NCBI GenBank assembly: GCA_015698045.1
Contig: BLAL01000069.1
Coordinates: forward strand, 124,001 to 188,000
Origin: Rhizophagus clarus
Lineage: Eukaryota; Glomeromycota; Glomeromycetes; Glomerales; Glomeraceae
Direction: 5' to 3'
Length of the DNA stretch: 64,000 nucleotides
The notes beneath the pieces are model-generated. The model had not been told where the DNA came from, did no database searches, and was given only the letters and a program-made list of their open reading frames with translations. The translations under genes were made by a program, and so were the position numbers. Numbering within the stretch: position 1 is the stretch's first letter; the number at the start of each line of letters is the position of its first letter. This document shows, in pieces, positions 22,514-33,651 of the stretch.

Positions 22514-22753
22514 CTTATCGATAAATGTAAAATTTGACAACGATTCCTCCAGATCAAAATATATACGACCTTCATTTTTTTTATATGACATTCTTACTCT
22601 ATCTTGCTCAAAAGTACACGAATCAATTTTTTTATCCGTCTTTGTCCAAACAAGAGAAAGTGCTGTTGAAATTAAGCTTTCATCATCATCGGGTAAATAA
22701 ACTTTTTTCCCGTGAATTTTTAAATTGAGAATTGAACAGGGTGTTTTTGACAT
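22514..22753 (-). pseudogene. 80-codon exon of a hAT-like element, unknown domain
   Basis: ATG at 22753; MSKTPCSILNLKIHGKKVYL... to ...NFTFIDK, then an AAG-GTATATG donor. 240 nt, the same length as the relic exon at 11201-11440. This copy keeps its start and has no stop. Downstream exons were not identified, so it may be complete only as a fragment. The alternating hydrophobic pattern suggests beta strands; no family recognised. Confidence 0.5.
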
Positions 22754-23446
22754 TTCTAATATATTTATTCAATATTTTAAAAGCTGATACTTTATTTTTT
22801 ATTTTTAAAATGAAGAGAAAAGAAAGCAATTGGGGTACTAAAAACTGTAAAAACTGATATTTATTTAATTGATCAAATAATAACATTTGATAATGCGATT
22901 GTTTTGATACGTAATTGTATATTGTGATACGTTTGATAGAATGAGTTTTGATACAATGATATATATAATTGTTAAAATAATGTATTGATTATGGCTGAAT
23001 ATTCTGATATATTATTATTATTTTAATTGGATTTTGGAAATAATATTCCCGTATTCTGGCGAGAAAATTTTTTTTTCGCTTCGGTGGGAATATTTTACAA
23101 AAAAAAATGATCATGTGAAGATGATCTACAGTCAATCATAATTTTTGAGATTATTCAGATTATTTGCGGATTATTTGCAGATTTGCGGATTATTTGCGGA
23201 TTTGTGGATTATTTGCGATTGCGGATTTGCGAATAATTATTCTTCAAAATCCGCAATATTCCGCAATATTGCAAATCGCAATTAATCTGCAATTAGGGTA
23301 TTGTGGACACATCTTTAGTTGAAACTAAAAGCGCAAATATCAAAGAAAAGGTTAAGGAGTTAGATGTTATTACAGAAGATCTAGAAATTCCTTCCCGTAG
23401 TGGAAGAAACATTGCTAGCTCTTTAAAACTCCATCTTTTTTCATAA

Positions 23447-23754
23447 ATACAGTACATATCACATAAAAGACCGTGATAACATTGATATGTTTTTTATTCC
23501 TTTATGATAATAAAGATTACAATATATCATAGCGTCACCATCCTGCTAATAATTCATGTGACCTGATTTCGCATTGTACGTAGATTTTATTGATTTTTAT
23601 TATGCCACGTTAACTATCTCTTTTTCTTCCCAACTTGTTTACCATTTTTCGAAGCGAAATATAAAACCACATAGACTATAATAAATATTTTTATTTAATA
23701 TTTTATTTAATTAAATAACTAGTATAGCGTTTTAATCTTAGATAATATATCTAT
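23447..23754. other. Spacer, no gene seen
   Basis: Short AT-rich stretch between the 3' end of the split gene and a Tc1/IS630-type relic. Confidence 0.45.
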
Positions 23755-24070
23755 ACATAAAAATCAGCGTTTGCAGAATATTTGTGAGGAGAAAGGAATA
23801 CGACTTGAGTTTTTGCCATCTTATTCTCCCGATTATAATTCCGTAAGAATTTAATCTTCCATTATTTAAAAATTTATTGCTTACAGATCGAGCAAGCATT
23901 TTTTTATATTAAAAATTTTTTACAACAACATCGTGATTGGGTAGAATCTGTAGAAAATCCAGTAGACACGTTAAATTTCAGTTGTATGATAATTGGCAAA
24001 AATTTTGCTAAGGCGTGCTTTGAACATCTGGATATTTATAAATTAAAATTAAATGTCAAAATTATTTGAA
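23755..24070 (+). pseudogene. Tc1/IS630-type DDE transposase, C-terminal relic
   Basis: Translates as LQNICEEKGIRLEFLPSYSP-DYN, then after a short intron (GTAAGAAT...TTACAG, about 23842-23887) IEQAFFYIKNFLQQHRDWVE. LPSYSPDYN-IEQAF is the well-known block before the last catalytic acidic residue of Tc1/IS630 DDE enzymes. The sequence continues SCMIIGKNFAKACFEHLDI and stops. The N-terminal two thirds are absent. Confidence 0.65.
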
Positions 24071-24568
24071 CTTCAAAATTTATTGCTGAATAAAAGGAAT
24101 TTATTATACAAATTAATAATTTTACTGAACTAAAAGTTATTGATCAGCATTTTTATAGTAAAGAAACAAACAATCTTAACAGAAACCTTAGATTTTTAAA
24201 CAGCCATCAAATTACTGACTTCCATATTGAACAATTTTTTTTTATATTTTCTGCAATATGAATTTAACATTATCATCATATCAATTTGGCATTCAAGATA
24301 ATATTCAAAAAATGTCTTAATAAATTTTATTTAGTGTCAGTGTGATTGATAAAATGCATTATTATTTATTATTATTATAAAAAAATATCAAAACAAAAAA
24401 AGAACACGCCACCAGGCAAACCAGAAACCTTTACGCCACAAGGCGAACCAGAAAAAAAACTCATCACCAGACGAACCAGGAAAAAAACCCATCACTAGGC
24501 AGACCAAACAAACTACATAGAATAAAAAATTCGACACTAAGGCGACCAGAAATGAATTAAAAAAAAAC
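24071..24568. other. AT-rich spacer with a CCAGGCAAACCAG minisatellite
   Basis: 24395-24530 has four or five diverged units of the type CACCAGGCAAACCAGAAA about 35 bp apart. 24260-24290 has a phrase, ATATCAATTTGGCATT, shared with the edge of the repeat at 7785. No gene otherwise. Confidence 0.45.
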
Positions 24569-25033
24569 CTATTCCTCAATTCTTCCAAAAAATTTGATTA
24601 AATCGGCCAGCTTTAAAAAATTCTTTTTAAATGGAATAGGTACCTTTTCACCTCTTCGTAAATGGCAATCTTTTGACTCGTGCGGACTGATCCAACACCT
24701 GCAGCATCTTCCCCAGTAATTTTGCTGAATATTCGGGCAGGTATTAAAACCATGCCCATAATATTCACATAAGTAATACAGATCTTTATATGAGCTGATA
24801 GGCGCAATCCAATTTGTCCTGCTAGATAAAGCGACCCCCTCCGACGTGCATATAAAATTTAAATTTGAACCGGAAGCTGGATTCGAAGAAATTAGCAGGT
24901 TCGAGAAAATTGGTGAGATCGAGAAAATTGGTGAGATCGATGAAATTAAAGTCGTTAAGGGAGTTATTGATGATGAGGTTACTGAAGAGTCTAAGGGTAG
25001 CGAAGAGCTTAAAGATGAAATTGAATCTGACAA
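24569..25033 (-). CDS. Ser-rich protein with CCHC zinc knuckle, retroelement-like
   Basis: 154 residues. The N-terminal 55 are Ser/Ile/Leu-rich low complexity. The C-terminal part has a complete CCHC knuckle, C-CR-C-WISP-H-ESKD-C (about residues 110-123), preceded by a second one lacking its first Cys (CEYYGHGFNTC). Tandem knuckles of this kind are typical of ORF1 or Gag-like nucleic-acid-binding proteins of retroelements. No reverse transcriptase is seen nearby, so it may be a fragment or a captured domain. The opposite-strand frame (Glu-rich) is judged to be its shadow. Confidence 0.45.
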   Translation of the reverse strand: MSDSISSLSSSLPLDSSVTSSSITPLTTLISSISPIFSISPIFSNLLISSNPASGSNLNFICTSEGVALSSRTNWIAPISSYKDLYYLCEYYGHGFNTCPNIQQNYWGRCCRCWISPHESKDCHLRRGEKVPIPFKKNFLKLADLIKFFGRIEE

Positions 25034-27029
25034 GGATCCGTATGTTGAGACCGGAGGAGAAGGAGAGGCAATAGCAGAGACATTAAGAGGAGAAGTAGAG
25101 ACAATAGGAGGAGAGATAGTAGATGAAGCAGCGGTAAGTCGTTCTTATATTGTTAGTCAGTATCAAAACATACAGTATCAGTAACCTGATAGAGCCATAT
25201 ACAGCATCAATGCACCCAAAAAAACATAGTGTTAACTTACCTTGGAGTATTGTAATTAACATTTGAATTGTACTAGAATTATTCTTTATTGTTATAGAAT
25301 GATTAACAGATATACTTAATATATCTTTAATCACGTTCAGGTTATCAATTATATAAAAATCATCGCTAACTTCATTATTATTGTCAATAATAGTAGTGTT
25401 ATCAATATTATCAGGCATATTAAAATTAAGACACGTTATTTTAAAAAAGAAGAGTATGAACTTTTTTTTTGATAAAACTTAAAGATTCTTTCGAGTAGGA
25501 GGAGAAAATTCTTTTTTTTTTGATAAAACGAAGTTCTTTCGGGTAGGAGGAGAAAATTTTTTTTTTTAATCATATTTATTTAAAAAAAAAAGGATGTGGG
25601 AATAAGATTTTTTCTAAAATTTTTATTTCTTTTTTTTTAAAAAAAAAAATAGGAACGTGAAAATAAGTTATTAAGGGAAATCGTTATAAAACTTTATTTT
25701 TCTTGAAAAATTAGGGATATTTATATACAACTAGCGAAGTGTTGGGCCTATCCTAAATGGGAAACATCATTCGAAAATCTCAGTACAGAATTGCTGGGCT
25801 TATTCTAAACAAGGCTTATCCTAGCACTGAGATGTTCCTGTTTAGTTGTCTAATTACGGATATCTTTTTATTTGAAAAGTTGTCGTCAATATTTGTTTAG
25901 TCACACACCATCAATTAAATTAATATACATTAGTAATCTGCGTCAGAAAGATAACTAAAAAATAAATTCTTTTATATCAATATACATTATACATGACTTG
26001 TCGACCAATTATTCTATTAAACACCCGGAAAAGCGCCAGTGAGAAATTTGCACAACCACAAACTATAGCTTTACACAAAGCGATGATTGATGGTGAAATA
26101 AATATAGCCATATAATAAGTAAATCAATGGCACAATAAAACACAGCCTTAGATAGAAATAAAAAAGCATAATAATTAGAAAAAAAACAGAAAAAAAGATC
26201 TCTTTTTTGTAAGTACCAGCCAGTTTAATTAGTACAGTATAACCTGTTCTTCACGCTAAGTATAAACAATTTATCCAAATGAGATTAAATGATAATCTCA
26301 GTGCAAAACTGTGATTTTTATTGGTCTACAGAATTTGGTAAAATATGCAATATGCACATGTGTAATTAGCTAATTAGGAATTTAAAGTAATGCTACGATC
26401 ATTTGACCAGAAGTTTTATACAGTATATGCGCATAAGACCAGTTCAAGAATACCAAGTCATCGAAGGAAAGGGAAATGGATGCTTTCTTGGATAAGGCGC
26501 ATAAGAAAAAGTATCAGTGATAAAATGAGAGAAGAGAAGCTTCAGCATGAATCATCTACTCAGATATTTCTAACTCGCAGAACTGTTGCCTCTTTCTTTT
26601 TAAGATGTTCCTTTTCCATACATGATTCCCATTCTTTGATTTCTACTTTGCTTCTTCTCCGGAGATCGGTTGAGACAGAACTGAAATAATCAATGTAGAG
26701 CGAGTTTGATAAAAATCAATTGTAGAACAAGGGCTAATACGTGAATTGTTTTCATCCATACCGTCTGAAGATACTGAAATTATCTTGTTTCTAAATTTGG
26801 CTTAGTTCAAATCACTTGCTATCTTAGGAATCATTCCTTTCAGTTCAGTGCTTTAAATAATCTCTTTTTCCCAAAGAATTTATTTTTCGTTCTCATTACT
26901 AACGTATTTTGTATTCGTGTTTATATTAAAGTAAGTTGCTCTCTGTTTATAGGAGAGGTTAATTATTAATTATACGACTTAAGATGTTTGAGAAGGTTCA
27001 AGGAAAAGATAACTCGTAGTGTTATGATA
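25034..27029. other. Mostly non-coding, with a possible coding remnant
   Basis: 25455-25560 has two copies of a 60-bp phrase (TTTCGAGTAGGAGGAGAAAA). On the minus strand at about 26790-26580 two stretches look coding: SSDGMDENNSRISPCSTIDF and LRRRSKVEIKEWESCMEKEH, separated by a frame change or short intron, possibly a coiled-coil gene remnant. The plus-strand 99-residue frame at 26390-26689 is probably spurious. Nothing else is supported. Confidence 0.4.
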
Positions 27030-27490
27030 TCAATGCAAACAACTTTTCTTGCAGAAAAAGTTTTTTTTGGTAATAGGTATAACCACGATATAGAATTTTT
27101 AAAAAAAAAAAAAATTGAAAAAAGATTAATTTTTACTCGATAATCACAATGTCCGTCATTATATTAATCAAATTTTTTTCCTTAGAAAATCTATTGAGAT
27201 CAATGGTAAAAAAGAAACTTATTTTCGAAATTAATCGTAACAATGTGAGAAAAATATTAATTTTACTTGGCCATGATTTAATCACAATATCCATCATTAT
27301 ATTAATCATATTTTTTTTCCTTAAAAAAATCTGTATCATATGATGTAATAAGATCAATGGCAAAAAGAATTTTTTTTCTTTTCGTAATTAACCATATTAA
27401 TCATAGATATAATTACGATGCAAGAAAAAGATTAATTTTTTTCAATCATGATGTGGTAAGATCAACGCAAAAAAAAGGGGATAAAAAAAA
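27030..27490. repeat. Promoter-region tandem repeat, about 120-130 bp units
   Basis: Three to four diverged copies of a unit containing TCATTATATTAATCA...GATCAATGGCAAAAA. A single related copy lies at about 30640-30700, upstream of the paralogous pseudogene at 33652, so the repeat belongs to the 5' region of this gene family. Confidence 0.5.
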
Positions 27491-27552
27491 TTTTTTTTTT
27501 TTTTATTCAATTATTTCTTTTTTTTTTATATTGAGATATATATCATTAAAAT

Positions 27553-29405
27553 ATCTTCTCAAGATCTTGATAAAGAACAAGGAATTCGTAAAAAAGGTTC
27601 TCTTATTAAAAATTGGCAGCCATCGCAACCGCAATATCAACAACCTCAGTCTCAATGGCCGCAACAACCTCAACAGCTGCAACAACCCCAATCTCAACAA
27701 CCACAATAACCTCAATCTCATCAACCGCAACAACCTCAATCTCAACAACCGCAACAATCTCAACCCCAAACTTTACTTCAGTGGCCGTGACAACCTCAAC
27801 AATTTCAATTTCAATGGCCGCAACCACCTCAATCTCAATGGCCTCAACAACCTTAACAATCTCAACTTCATCAATTTCAATGGTCGCAACCACCTCAATC
27901 TCAATGGCCTCAACAACCTCAACAATCTCAATTTCAATGGCCGCAACCACCTCAATTTCAATGGCCTCAACAACCTAAACAATCTCAACCTCAATGGCTG
28001 CAACCACCTCTACCTCAATGGCCTCAACAACCTTAACAACCTCAATAAAATCAGCAACGTCAATGGCCACATCATGAATACCAATGGTCGCAATCATTTT
28101 CTCAACAACCTCAACAATACTTATCTCAATTACCACCTCAACCTCCTCAACAAATTGATGATGAAGAAAAAATAGGTGACCTATAATTGAAATTCATTAT
28201 TCTTTCTTTTTGTGATATGAATAGTTCACTTACCTTGATATTTAATAATTGTAGACAAAATGCTAAAAGAGGAGTTCTTGAAAATTGAGGAAATAATAAA
28301 TATATCTCCAGATCCCTATAAAACTAAGAAAAAAATAGCAGATGAATTCGGCCTAATTTTACCTGATTATATCAATTTTATAACTGAGAAATACAGGAAA
28401 AGTCAAAGTCCCATATCAACAATAACATCACTGGAATCCTCTCTGGCGACGTCACCACATTCCCCGCTGTGTTCTCCGTTTTTGAAGAGCCGCACTCCAA
28501 TGTAAATATATATAGTAAATCTGTAATATTTATAATTCATATGTTCTGAGCCCATTTATTTTTATTATAGGGATAATTTTGAACGACAACTCATAAATAA
28601 CAATTTGGAGTTGCCGTCTCAATATTTTACTAAAGAACGTCACTACCCCAGAAGTCCTTCCCCAAGACCCAACGCGAATGTTCCAGATAAATATACGGAA
28701 CCTAAAACCAGTCGCGAATATAGTCAAAAACAGATGAGTGAAATATTAGAAAATAATTATAGTTCTCTCCCAAAATGGATCTTAGATATCATTTACGTTG
28801 AATTAAGAGCACTATTCCTTCGTATTCGACACCTTGATCATTCTTCTAGAAATTTAATGATAGAAGATATAATTAGTAAATTATTTTCGCATTTTTCTAA
28901 GAAGAAAGAAAACAAACAAAAAATTAGTTTTATGGGCAAACGTTTTCGAAAAGTTTTTGATGGATGAAGGAGCGAATTATGGTCGAATATAGGTTTCGCA
29001 TATCAGAATAGTTGCACTAACGATAATATTTCCCAGTTAAAATCTAAAGTTTCAGTTTCAACTATATTTCGTCAGTGGTTGACATGTGTTTCAAATGAAC
29101 TATCAGAAGAAATGGAAAGAGCGCTCCAAAATGTTATTATTTACGGGATTAGATGTTTAAGTGAGGAGGTGGATAATGACAAGACAGCTCGTCGCAACTT
29201 TTTTATGGCAAATACAGATTTATACACAATAAATTTGGACTTTGCTTGTACTGATAAAATAGATGTTACAAGATCAATAAAGCTGTCTCATTATTACATA
29301 AGTGCTGCAAGGTCATTTCCCGAAAATGATGACGAAAAGAATGATAATGATGAAAGAGAGCAAAGAAAGCATAAAAAAAAAGTAACTAAGAAGATTGCAA
29401 ATTAA
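27553..29405 (+). pseudogene. Gln/Pro-rich repeat gene, start and body inactivated
   Basis: The paralogue at 33652 starts MSSQYRNKPIQEQEIRKKNS; here the aligned codons are ISSQDLDKEQGIRKKGSLIK, i.e. ATA in place of ATG. A long WPQQP/PQSQWPQ repeat follows (27613-28170), broken by several stops (TAA, TGA) that fit CAA to TAA changes. An intron with a GTGACC donor (about 28178-28255) leads to KMLKEEFLKIEEIINISPDP. A second intron (about 28503-28570) leads to DNFERQLINNNLELPSQYF... and TGA at 28965-28967 (FDG-stop-RSELWSNIGF), where TGG is expected. The same frame then runs to 29405 with a Lys-rich end. Unknown function. Confidence 0.55.
27613..28170. repeat. CAATCTCAATGGCCGCAACA-type coding minisatellite
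   Basis: Short units of 15-30 bp encoding Gln/Pro/Trp repeats in one frame. The other frames give long artefactual Asn/Leu-rich or Thr/Ser-rich products. Confidence 0.7.
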
Positions 29406-29484
29406 GGAGACTAGTGAGAAGCGTTATTATAAATTTTATATAATATATTTTTATTATGTATCATTTTACATTTTTATCACGTCC

Positions 29485-29639
29485 TTTATTTTTATATTTC
29501 TCCAAATGGAAAAAACATTGTAGCTGGAGCTGGTGGTGATGATAATACTTTAAGGTTCTGGAAGATTTTTAATACTCTAAGAACAAAAGGGATAGAAAAT
29601 AAATATTCGTGGAAACTTGATGGTCTTATAATGTTATAG
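29485..29639 (+). pseudogene. Orphan last exon of a Cdc20/Cdh1 (Fizzy)-like WD40 protein
   Basis: Reads LYFYISPNGKNIVAGAGG then DDNTLRFWKIF, ending KYSWKLDGLIML and TAG at 29637-29639. The SP-G--IVAGAG-D-TLRFW-IF block is the last WD repeat typical of Fizzy/Cdh1 activators of the anaphase-promoting complex. No upstream WD40 exons occur in the preceding DNA, so it is a displaced fragment. The extra GG-D-N residues also depart from the family. Confidence 0.5.
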
Positions 29640-30789
29640 CGCTTTGATTTTTTTATTCGATCAATAGTTTATAGTAAATATTTAGCATAGAAGAGCTATA
29701 ATTTAGTAATTATACTTAACATTTACATTATTAATACTTTTATTATTAACACTTTTAATCATAAATAAAGTTCATATCAATAATTTTGCTTAATATATAT
29801 ATAATTTATTCTTTGCTGAAATGTATTGAATTGTGTTCAAATAGTAAACATATCATGCAAATAATCGTCTACTGATCGTGGATCAGTTTACAGATAAATC
29901 GTCACGAATTATTATTAAAGTCATTCCGATTTTAAAAATTTATTAACCATGTCGATAAAATTTAGTAAATGTATTGAATAGAATAATGTCTCTAATACAT
30001 TTCAAATACTGTATATTAAAATATACATTCGTAAATAAAATGAGACTACTTTTACTGGACAAGGCAATTTTTTCAAGATATCGTATGATACTTTTATGAT
30101 ATCATAAATGTACTTAAAATTTGAATTTTAATATGGTTGTAAAGATATTTTACATAATAAAAAATCATTTTGAAAACCACATTAGAACCCATTTCCAATG
30201 CTTACCAGAACATCATAAAATATGTCATCCTGACAATGTATTTAAAACCATTTTATGATAATTTTCACAATTTTGTAAAGATTGACAGAACATGATTAAT
30301 ATATTTTAAAATGCCAATAAATTATTTTATTATACGGCTAAATAATAATACATAAACTACTAGTATAATTTACAAAATAGAAAAATTCCAAAAAAACGAA
30401 CTGTTAGTAATAGTACATTAAAAAAAAAAGATTTAAAAAAAAAAATGTTATAAAATACCCACCGAAATCTACACCCCTGAGCTTCAGTTGAAATCCCATG
30501 CTTTGAACCTGTCTAAAAAAAAGAACAAGTGTTAGTACATTTCGTTAAAGTAGTAATTAAAAAAACTCTTCTCCAAATTCTCAATATCTAAAATCATATG
30601 GAAAATACATTAAAGTATATCAAAAAAATATATTTTTCTTTCGAAATTGACTACCATATTAATCATACTTGATTATGATGTGGTAAGATCAATGCAAAAA
30701 TAAGGAATGAAAGAATTGATTTATAATAATAAAAAAAAATGAGTAGAAAAAAAAAATTTTTGACTCACATTTTAACCTGTAGAATCATC
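29640..30789. other. AT-rich spacer, promoter remnant of a duplicated gene at right end
   Basis: No gene. The right part (about 30600-30789) resembles the 5' region of the 27553 pseudogene and was separated from its own coding part (33652) by the hAT insertion at 30790. Confidence 0.45.
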
Positions 30790-33625
30790 TAGAGTTTCTC
30801 ACCGGATTATCCTATAAATAATATAGGATAACCCGTTTAAAAATTTTAAAATCTGGATTATCCTATTAAATAGGATAACGAATAATCCGAATAATCATCC
30901 TAGAATAATCCGAATCATCCTAGGATAATAAATAATTATTTAATAATTTGTATTTATTTCGATTTCTAATAAAAATAATTAATAAGAAATTTTATGATTC
31001 AACAAAACAAAGTGCCGCATTATTTATATCACTTATTTTATTAATTGTTAATGGTAAACAATAATCTTTCAATTCACAAATTATAGATGTAAATTATTTA
31101 ACCAATAGCACAAATTTAAGTATCATTATTAAACATTCCGCCTACTAAATTACTATTTCTTTTCAAAAAAATTAAAGCTTCAAACAAATCCTCCTTCATT
31201 CTCGTTCTTTTTGCAGACATTATTAATCCGGTATCACTAAAAACCCTTTCACTTGCCCCTGACGTTGCTTGAATTGATAAATATTTTTGTGCCATATGTG
31301 CTAAAATTGGATATTGAACTTTATTTACATCCCACCACTTTAATGGATCTTGATCACTTTGAATTTGCGTCATTACTAAATATCTTTCTATTTCATTGTC
31401 TTCAGTTTGGGTATCATCATATTCATCATCTGAAAATAAACTCTCCTTATAAACATACCCTTTTGATAGTTTTCTCTTTTTCGGTTTTGGTTTATGTAAT
31501 TCTTGTTGAATATTGGTGTCATTTTTTGCCAATTCATAAACCTCATAAAGACTATTTTTCGCAAATTCTTTTTCATTTTCATCTGCAAATTTCATTTTTT
31601 TCTTACGTGGGTCTAATAATGTTGCAACTAATGCCTCTTTTTCGATTATTTCATAGTATTTTTCAAGTGCTTTATATAAATTCACTTTGATATTATTTAA
31701 AAGATCGCTAGTATTGACAGGAGTATTTATCTTAATTTTTCGTCTTGCTTCAGGTTCATCATCTTCATCAACTTCTTCAAATTGATGATCTTCAAATGCA
31801 TCATCATTTGTTTCCAAATCTAGATTATTATTATTAAATTCTATTGTTGGACGAAAACGTTTTTTAAGTCTAGCAATACCTGGATATATATAACTCATTG
31901 TTGCGTATTTTGTGCCTTCTAACTTCTCAGTTAATTCAGCAAAAGGTCCTAAAATTTCAAGTAAATCTCTTATAGTATTCCATTCATCATCAGTTAGATT
32001 AATTTTCATTAATCTTTTTGCATCATCTTTTGCATTACGATCTTTACTTACATTTAATGATGAAATTACAATATCAATATAAGGTTTCAAAATAATTAAC
32101 CTTTCCCATGCTATAAATGTACTTGACCAACGTGTCTCAACATCAGTAATTGCCCTATAAAAGATTGTATGCAAATCGCCTTCTTCTTCTGGATCTTCAG
32201 AATTTTTTTTTTGCGCATCAAGAAGACGTTCATTTTGTTTCGGTGAGGTAAAAAAATTAATTAATCTTTTTGCACGTGCAATTAGAACCTCAGCAGCAAG
32301 CAACCCTTTTCCTACAACCAATTGAATTGTGTGCGCAGTGCATGATAATCTTTGTAACCAAGAAATTTGATTAAGACATTTTTTCATACTAGCTGCATTA
32401 TCAGTAGTACAAAAAAAAACTTTATCTTGCAATTCCCATTCTGAAATAATTTTCTCTAATTCTTTTTGAATAGCATCTCCAGTGTGAGGATATGGCATAT
32501 ATCTAATAGCCAAAGTTATTTCTTTCATCTCAAAATCAGGTGTAATTAAATGACAAGTAACACCAAGAAATCCTTGCTTACTACGAGAAGTCCAAAGATC
32601 ACAAGTTAGAGAAACTGAACTTGAATTTTCATGAATATATTGTTTGAGTTGCTTTTGTGAAAATTCATATGCATCAAAAATTCTCTTTCGAAATTTTTTA
32701 TCATTTGGAAGTTCAAAATTTTCATTTAATGCATTGATAAATCGACGAAAAGAAGGTGATTTTAAAAGGTAAAGTGGTTGAAAATCTAGAACAAGCCACT
32801 CAAATAGTAAGGTTTCCAAATATTTCTGTCGATCTGGTATCATTTGTGAAATTGAATCTGACGAAATAGTGTAATTATTGATTTTTACTTGCTTCATAGA
32901 TGGCGTTGAAGATGGAGGTTTAGAATGTTCATAAATTTTATGCCTTCGACCAAGATGACTAATTATATTACCCGTTGGACCTGATGTTTCAATTTTTGTA
33001 TTACAATTTTCACCACTTTCTAATTTTTGATTACACACAAATATGTATTTTTTTGAATCTGTTGGATGACTTACTCGTTCACCCCAATTATATACCCAAC
33101 TGCGGAGTTTTGACCCCCCCTTATTTTTAATTTGAAGATTTAATAAATCTGAATTTTTTTATTAATAAGAAGTTCTTCAAATGCATTTTTTTTTCCAGCA
33201 ATATCATCTGCTGGTATTAGTTTTTCTATCTCAATAATATCTTCCACTTCAATAATGTCTTCTGTAACAATATCTTCTGTAATAATATCTTCTGTAATAA
33301 TAGGATTATCTTCAGATCTAGCACGTTTTTTTGAAGTATTTTCAGTTGACATATTCGGAAACAGTATACTCAAAGAATTTCTTTGTTTCCTTGTTTAAGT
33401 TGTATATTTCTTTCTTTGAACGAGATGATGTGCAAAAGTGGCGGTATTGTGCATAAATATTTATAATTCAGCGCCAAATCCTAGAATAATCTGGATTATC
33501 CTATAGGATTATCCATTTTATAAATTGTAGATCCGGATATCCGTTTAAAATTTATCTGGATTGTATCCGGATAATAGGATATCCGGATTATATCCTAGGA
33601 TATTATCCGTTTGAGGAAAACTCTA
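30790..33625 (-). mobile_element. Near-complete hAT transposon, 8-bp TSD GAATCATC
   Basis: 2836 bp, flanked by exact GAATCATC (30782-30789 and 33626-33633). Ends TAGAGTTTCTCACCGGAT and, inverted, TAGAGTTTTCCTCAAACGGA. Subterminal zones are rich in GGATTATCCTA/TAGGATAA palindromic repeats. Encloses one minus-strand transposase gene with a single evident lesion. Confidence 0.85.
31116..33352 (-). CDS. BED-finger hAT transposase with one frameshift
   Basis: N-terminal part MSTENTSKKRARSEDNPI (ATG at 33352) with an acidic TEDI repeat, then an A7 run at about 33152-33158 where the frame is lost by one base. The downstream frame gives SWVYNWGERVSHPTDSKKY, the BED finger (C...C...H...H ending HLGRRHKIYEH), and a 640-residue body: LTCDLWTSRSKQGFLGVTCH (first catalytic Asp), FFCTTDNAASMKKC (second), LSCTAHTIQLVV, and the C-terminal hAT dimerization block ATSGASERVFSDTGLIMSAK. 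Nuclear cut-and-paste enzyme. The frameshift could be genuine decay or a homopolymer sequencing error; otherwise intact, hence probably young. Confidence 0.8.
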
Positions 33626-33651
33626 GAATCATCATCAAACAAGTTTTAAAA

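Larger units (their letters stand above)
21846..23317. mobile_element. hAT-like element, 8-bp TSD GTTGAAAC
   Basis: Ends TAAAGATGGGTCCTCAATTG and, inverted, TAAAGATGTGTCCACAATAC. Target duplications GTTGAAAC at 21838-21845 and 23318-23325. The subterminal zones are CGCAAATAAT-type short repeats in inverted orientation (about 21890-22050 and 23150-23280). The interior has a palindromic minisatellite and a minus-strand 80-codon exon. Inserted in the coding frame of the gene around it. Confidence 0.85.
20397..23446 (+). pseudogene. Multi-exon gene of unknown family split by a hAT insertion
   Basis: Hand-spliced + strand gene. Exon 1 MTKRRGVTEK (20397-20427). An exon ending ERIIL at about 20700. 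An exon from about 20790 (DMLPEQEERNIEKERK) with a KERRE repeat and acidic tail. An exon from about 21067 (ESEEEIPVQFGVMTNQLQIC) to SPSDN at 21243. An exon from about 21353 (DNYRLIDEEMKCLFLRTRNP). A last part from about 21659 (SGYTESSDPTDEE), ending after the insertion with IPSRSGRNIASSLKLHLFS. In-frame TGA at about 21495 (SINE-stop-YHKSF) and the 1472-bp element at 21846-23317 inactivate it; the frame resumes exactly after the target duplication GTTGAAAC. Function unknown. Confidence 0.5.

Noticed and set aside
22033..22753. Several overlapping Phe/Leu-rich frames of 100-200 residues
   Set aside because: They come from the GGACAAAGTTGTCC minisatellite read through; only the first 80 codons (22514-22753) look coding, and they end at a splice donor.
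24846..25184. Plus-strand Glu-rich 112-residue frame
   Set aside because: Overlaps in antisense the Ser-rich part of the zinc-knuckle protein, which has a recognisable domain; the Glu-rich frame has none.
26390..26689. 99-residue plus-strand Arg/Ser-rich frame
   Set aside because: The opposite strand has stretches with more protein-like composition; neither was strong enough to list as a gene.
27357..28175. 272-residue Asn/Leu-rich frame (NGLNNLNNLN)
   Set aside because: It is a shifted reading of a Gln/Pro/Trp coding minisatellite; the Gln/Pro frame connects by introns to the conserved downstream exons.
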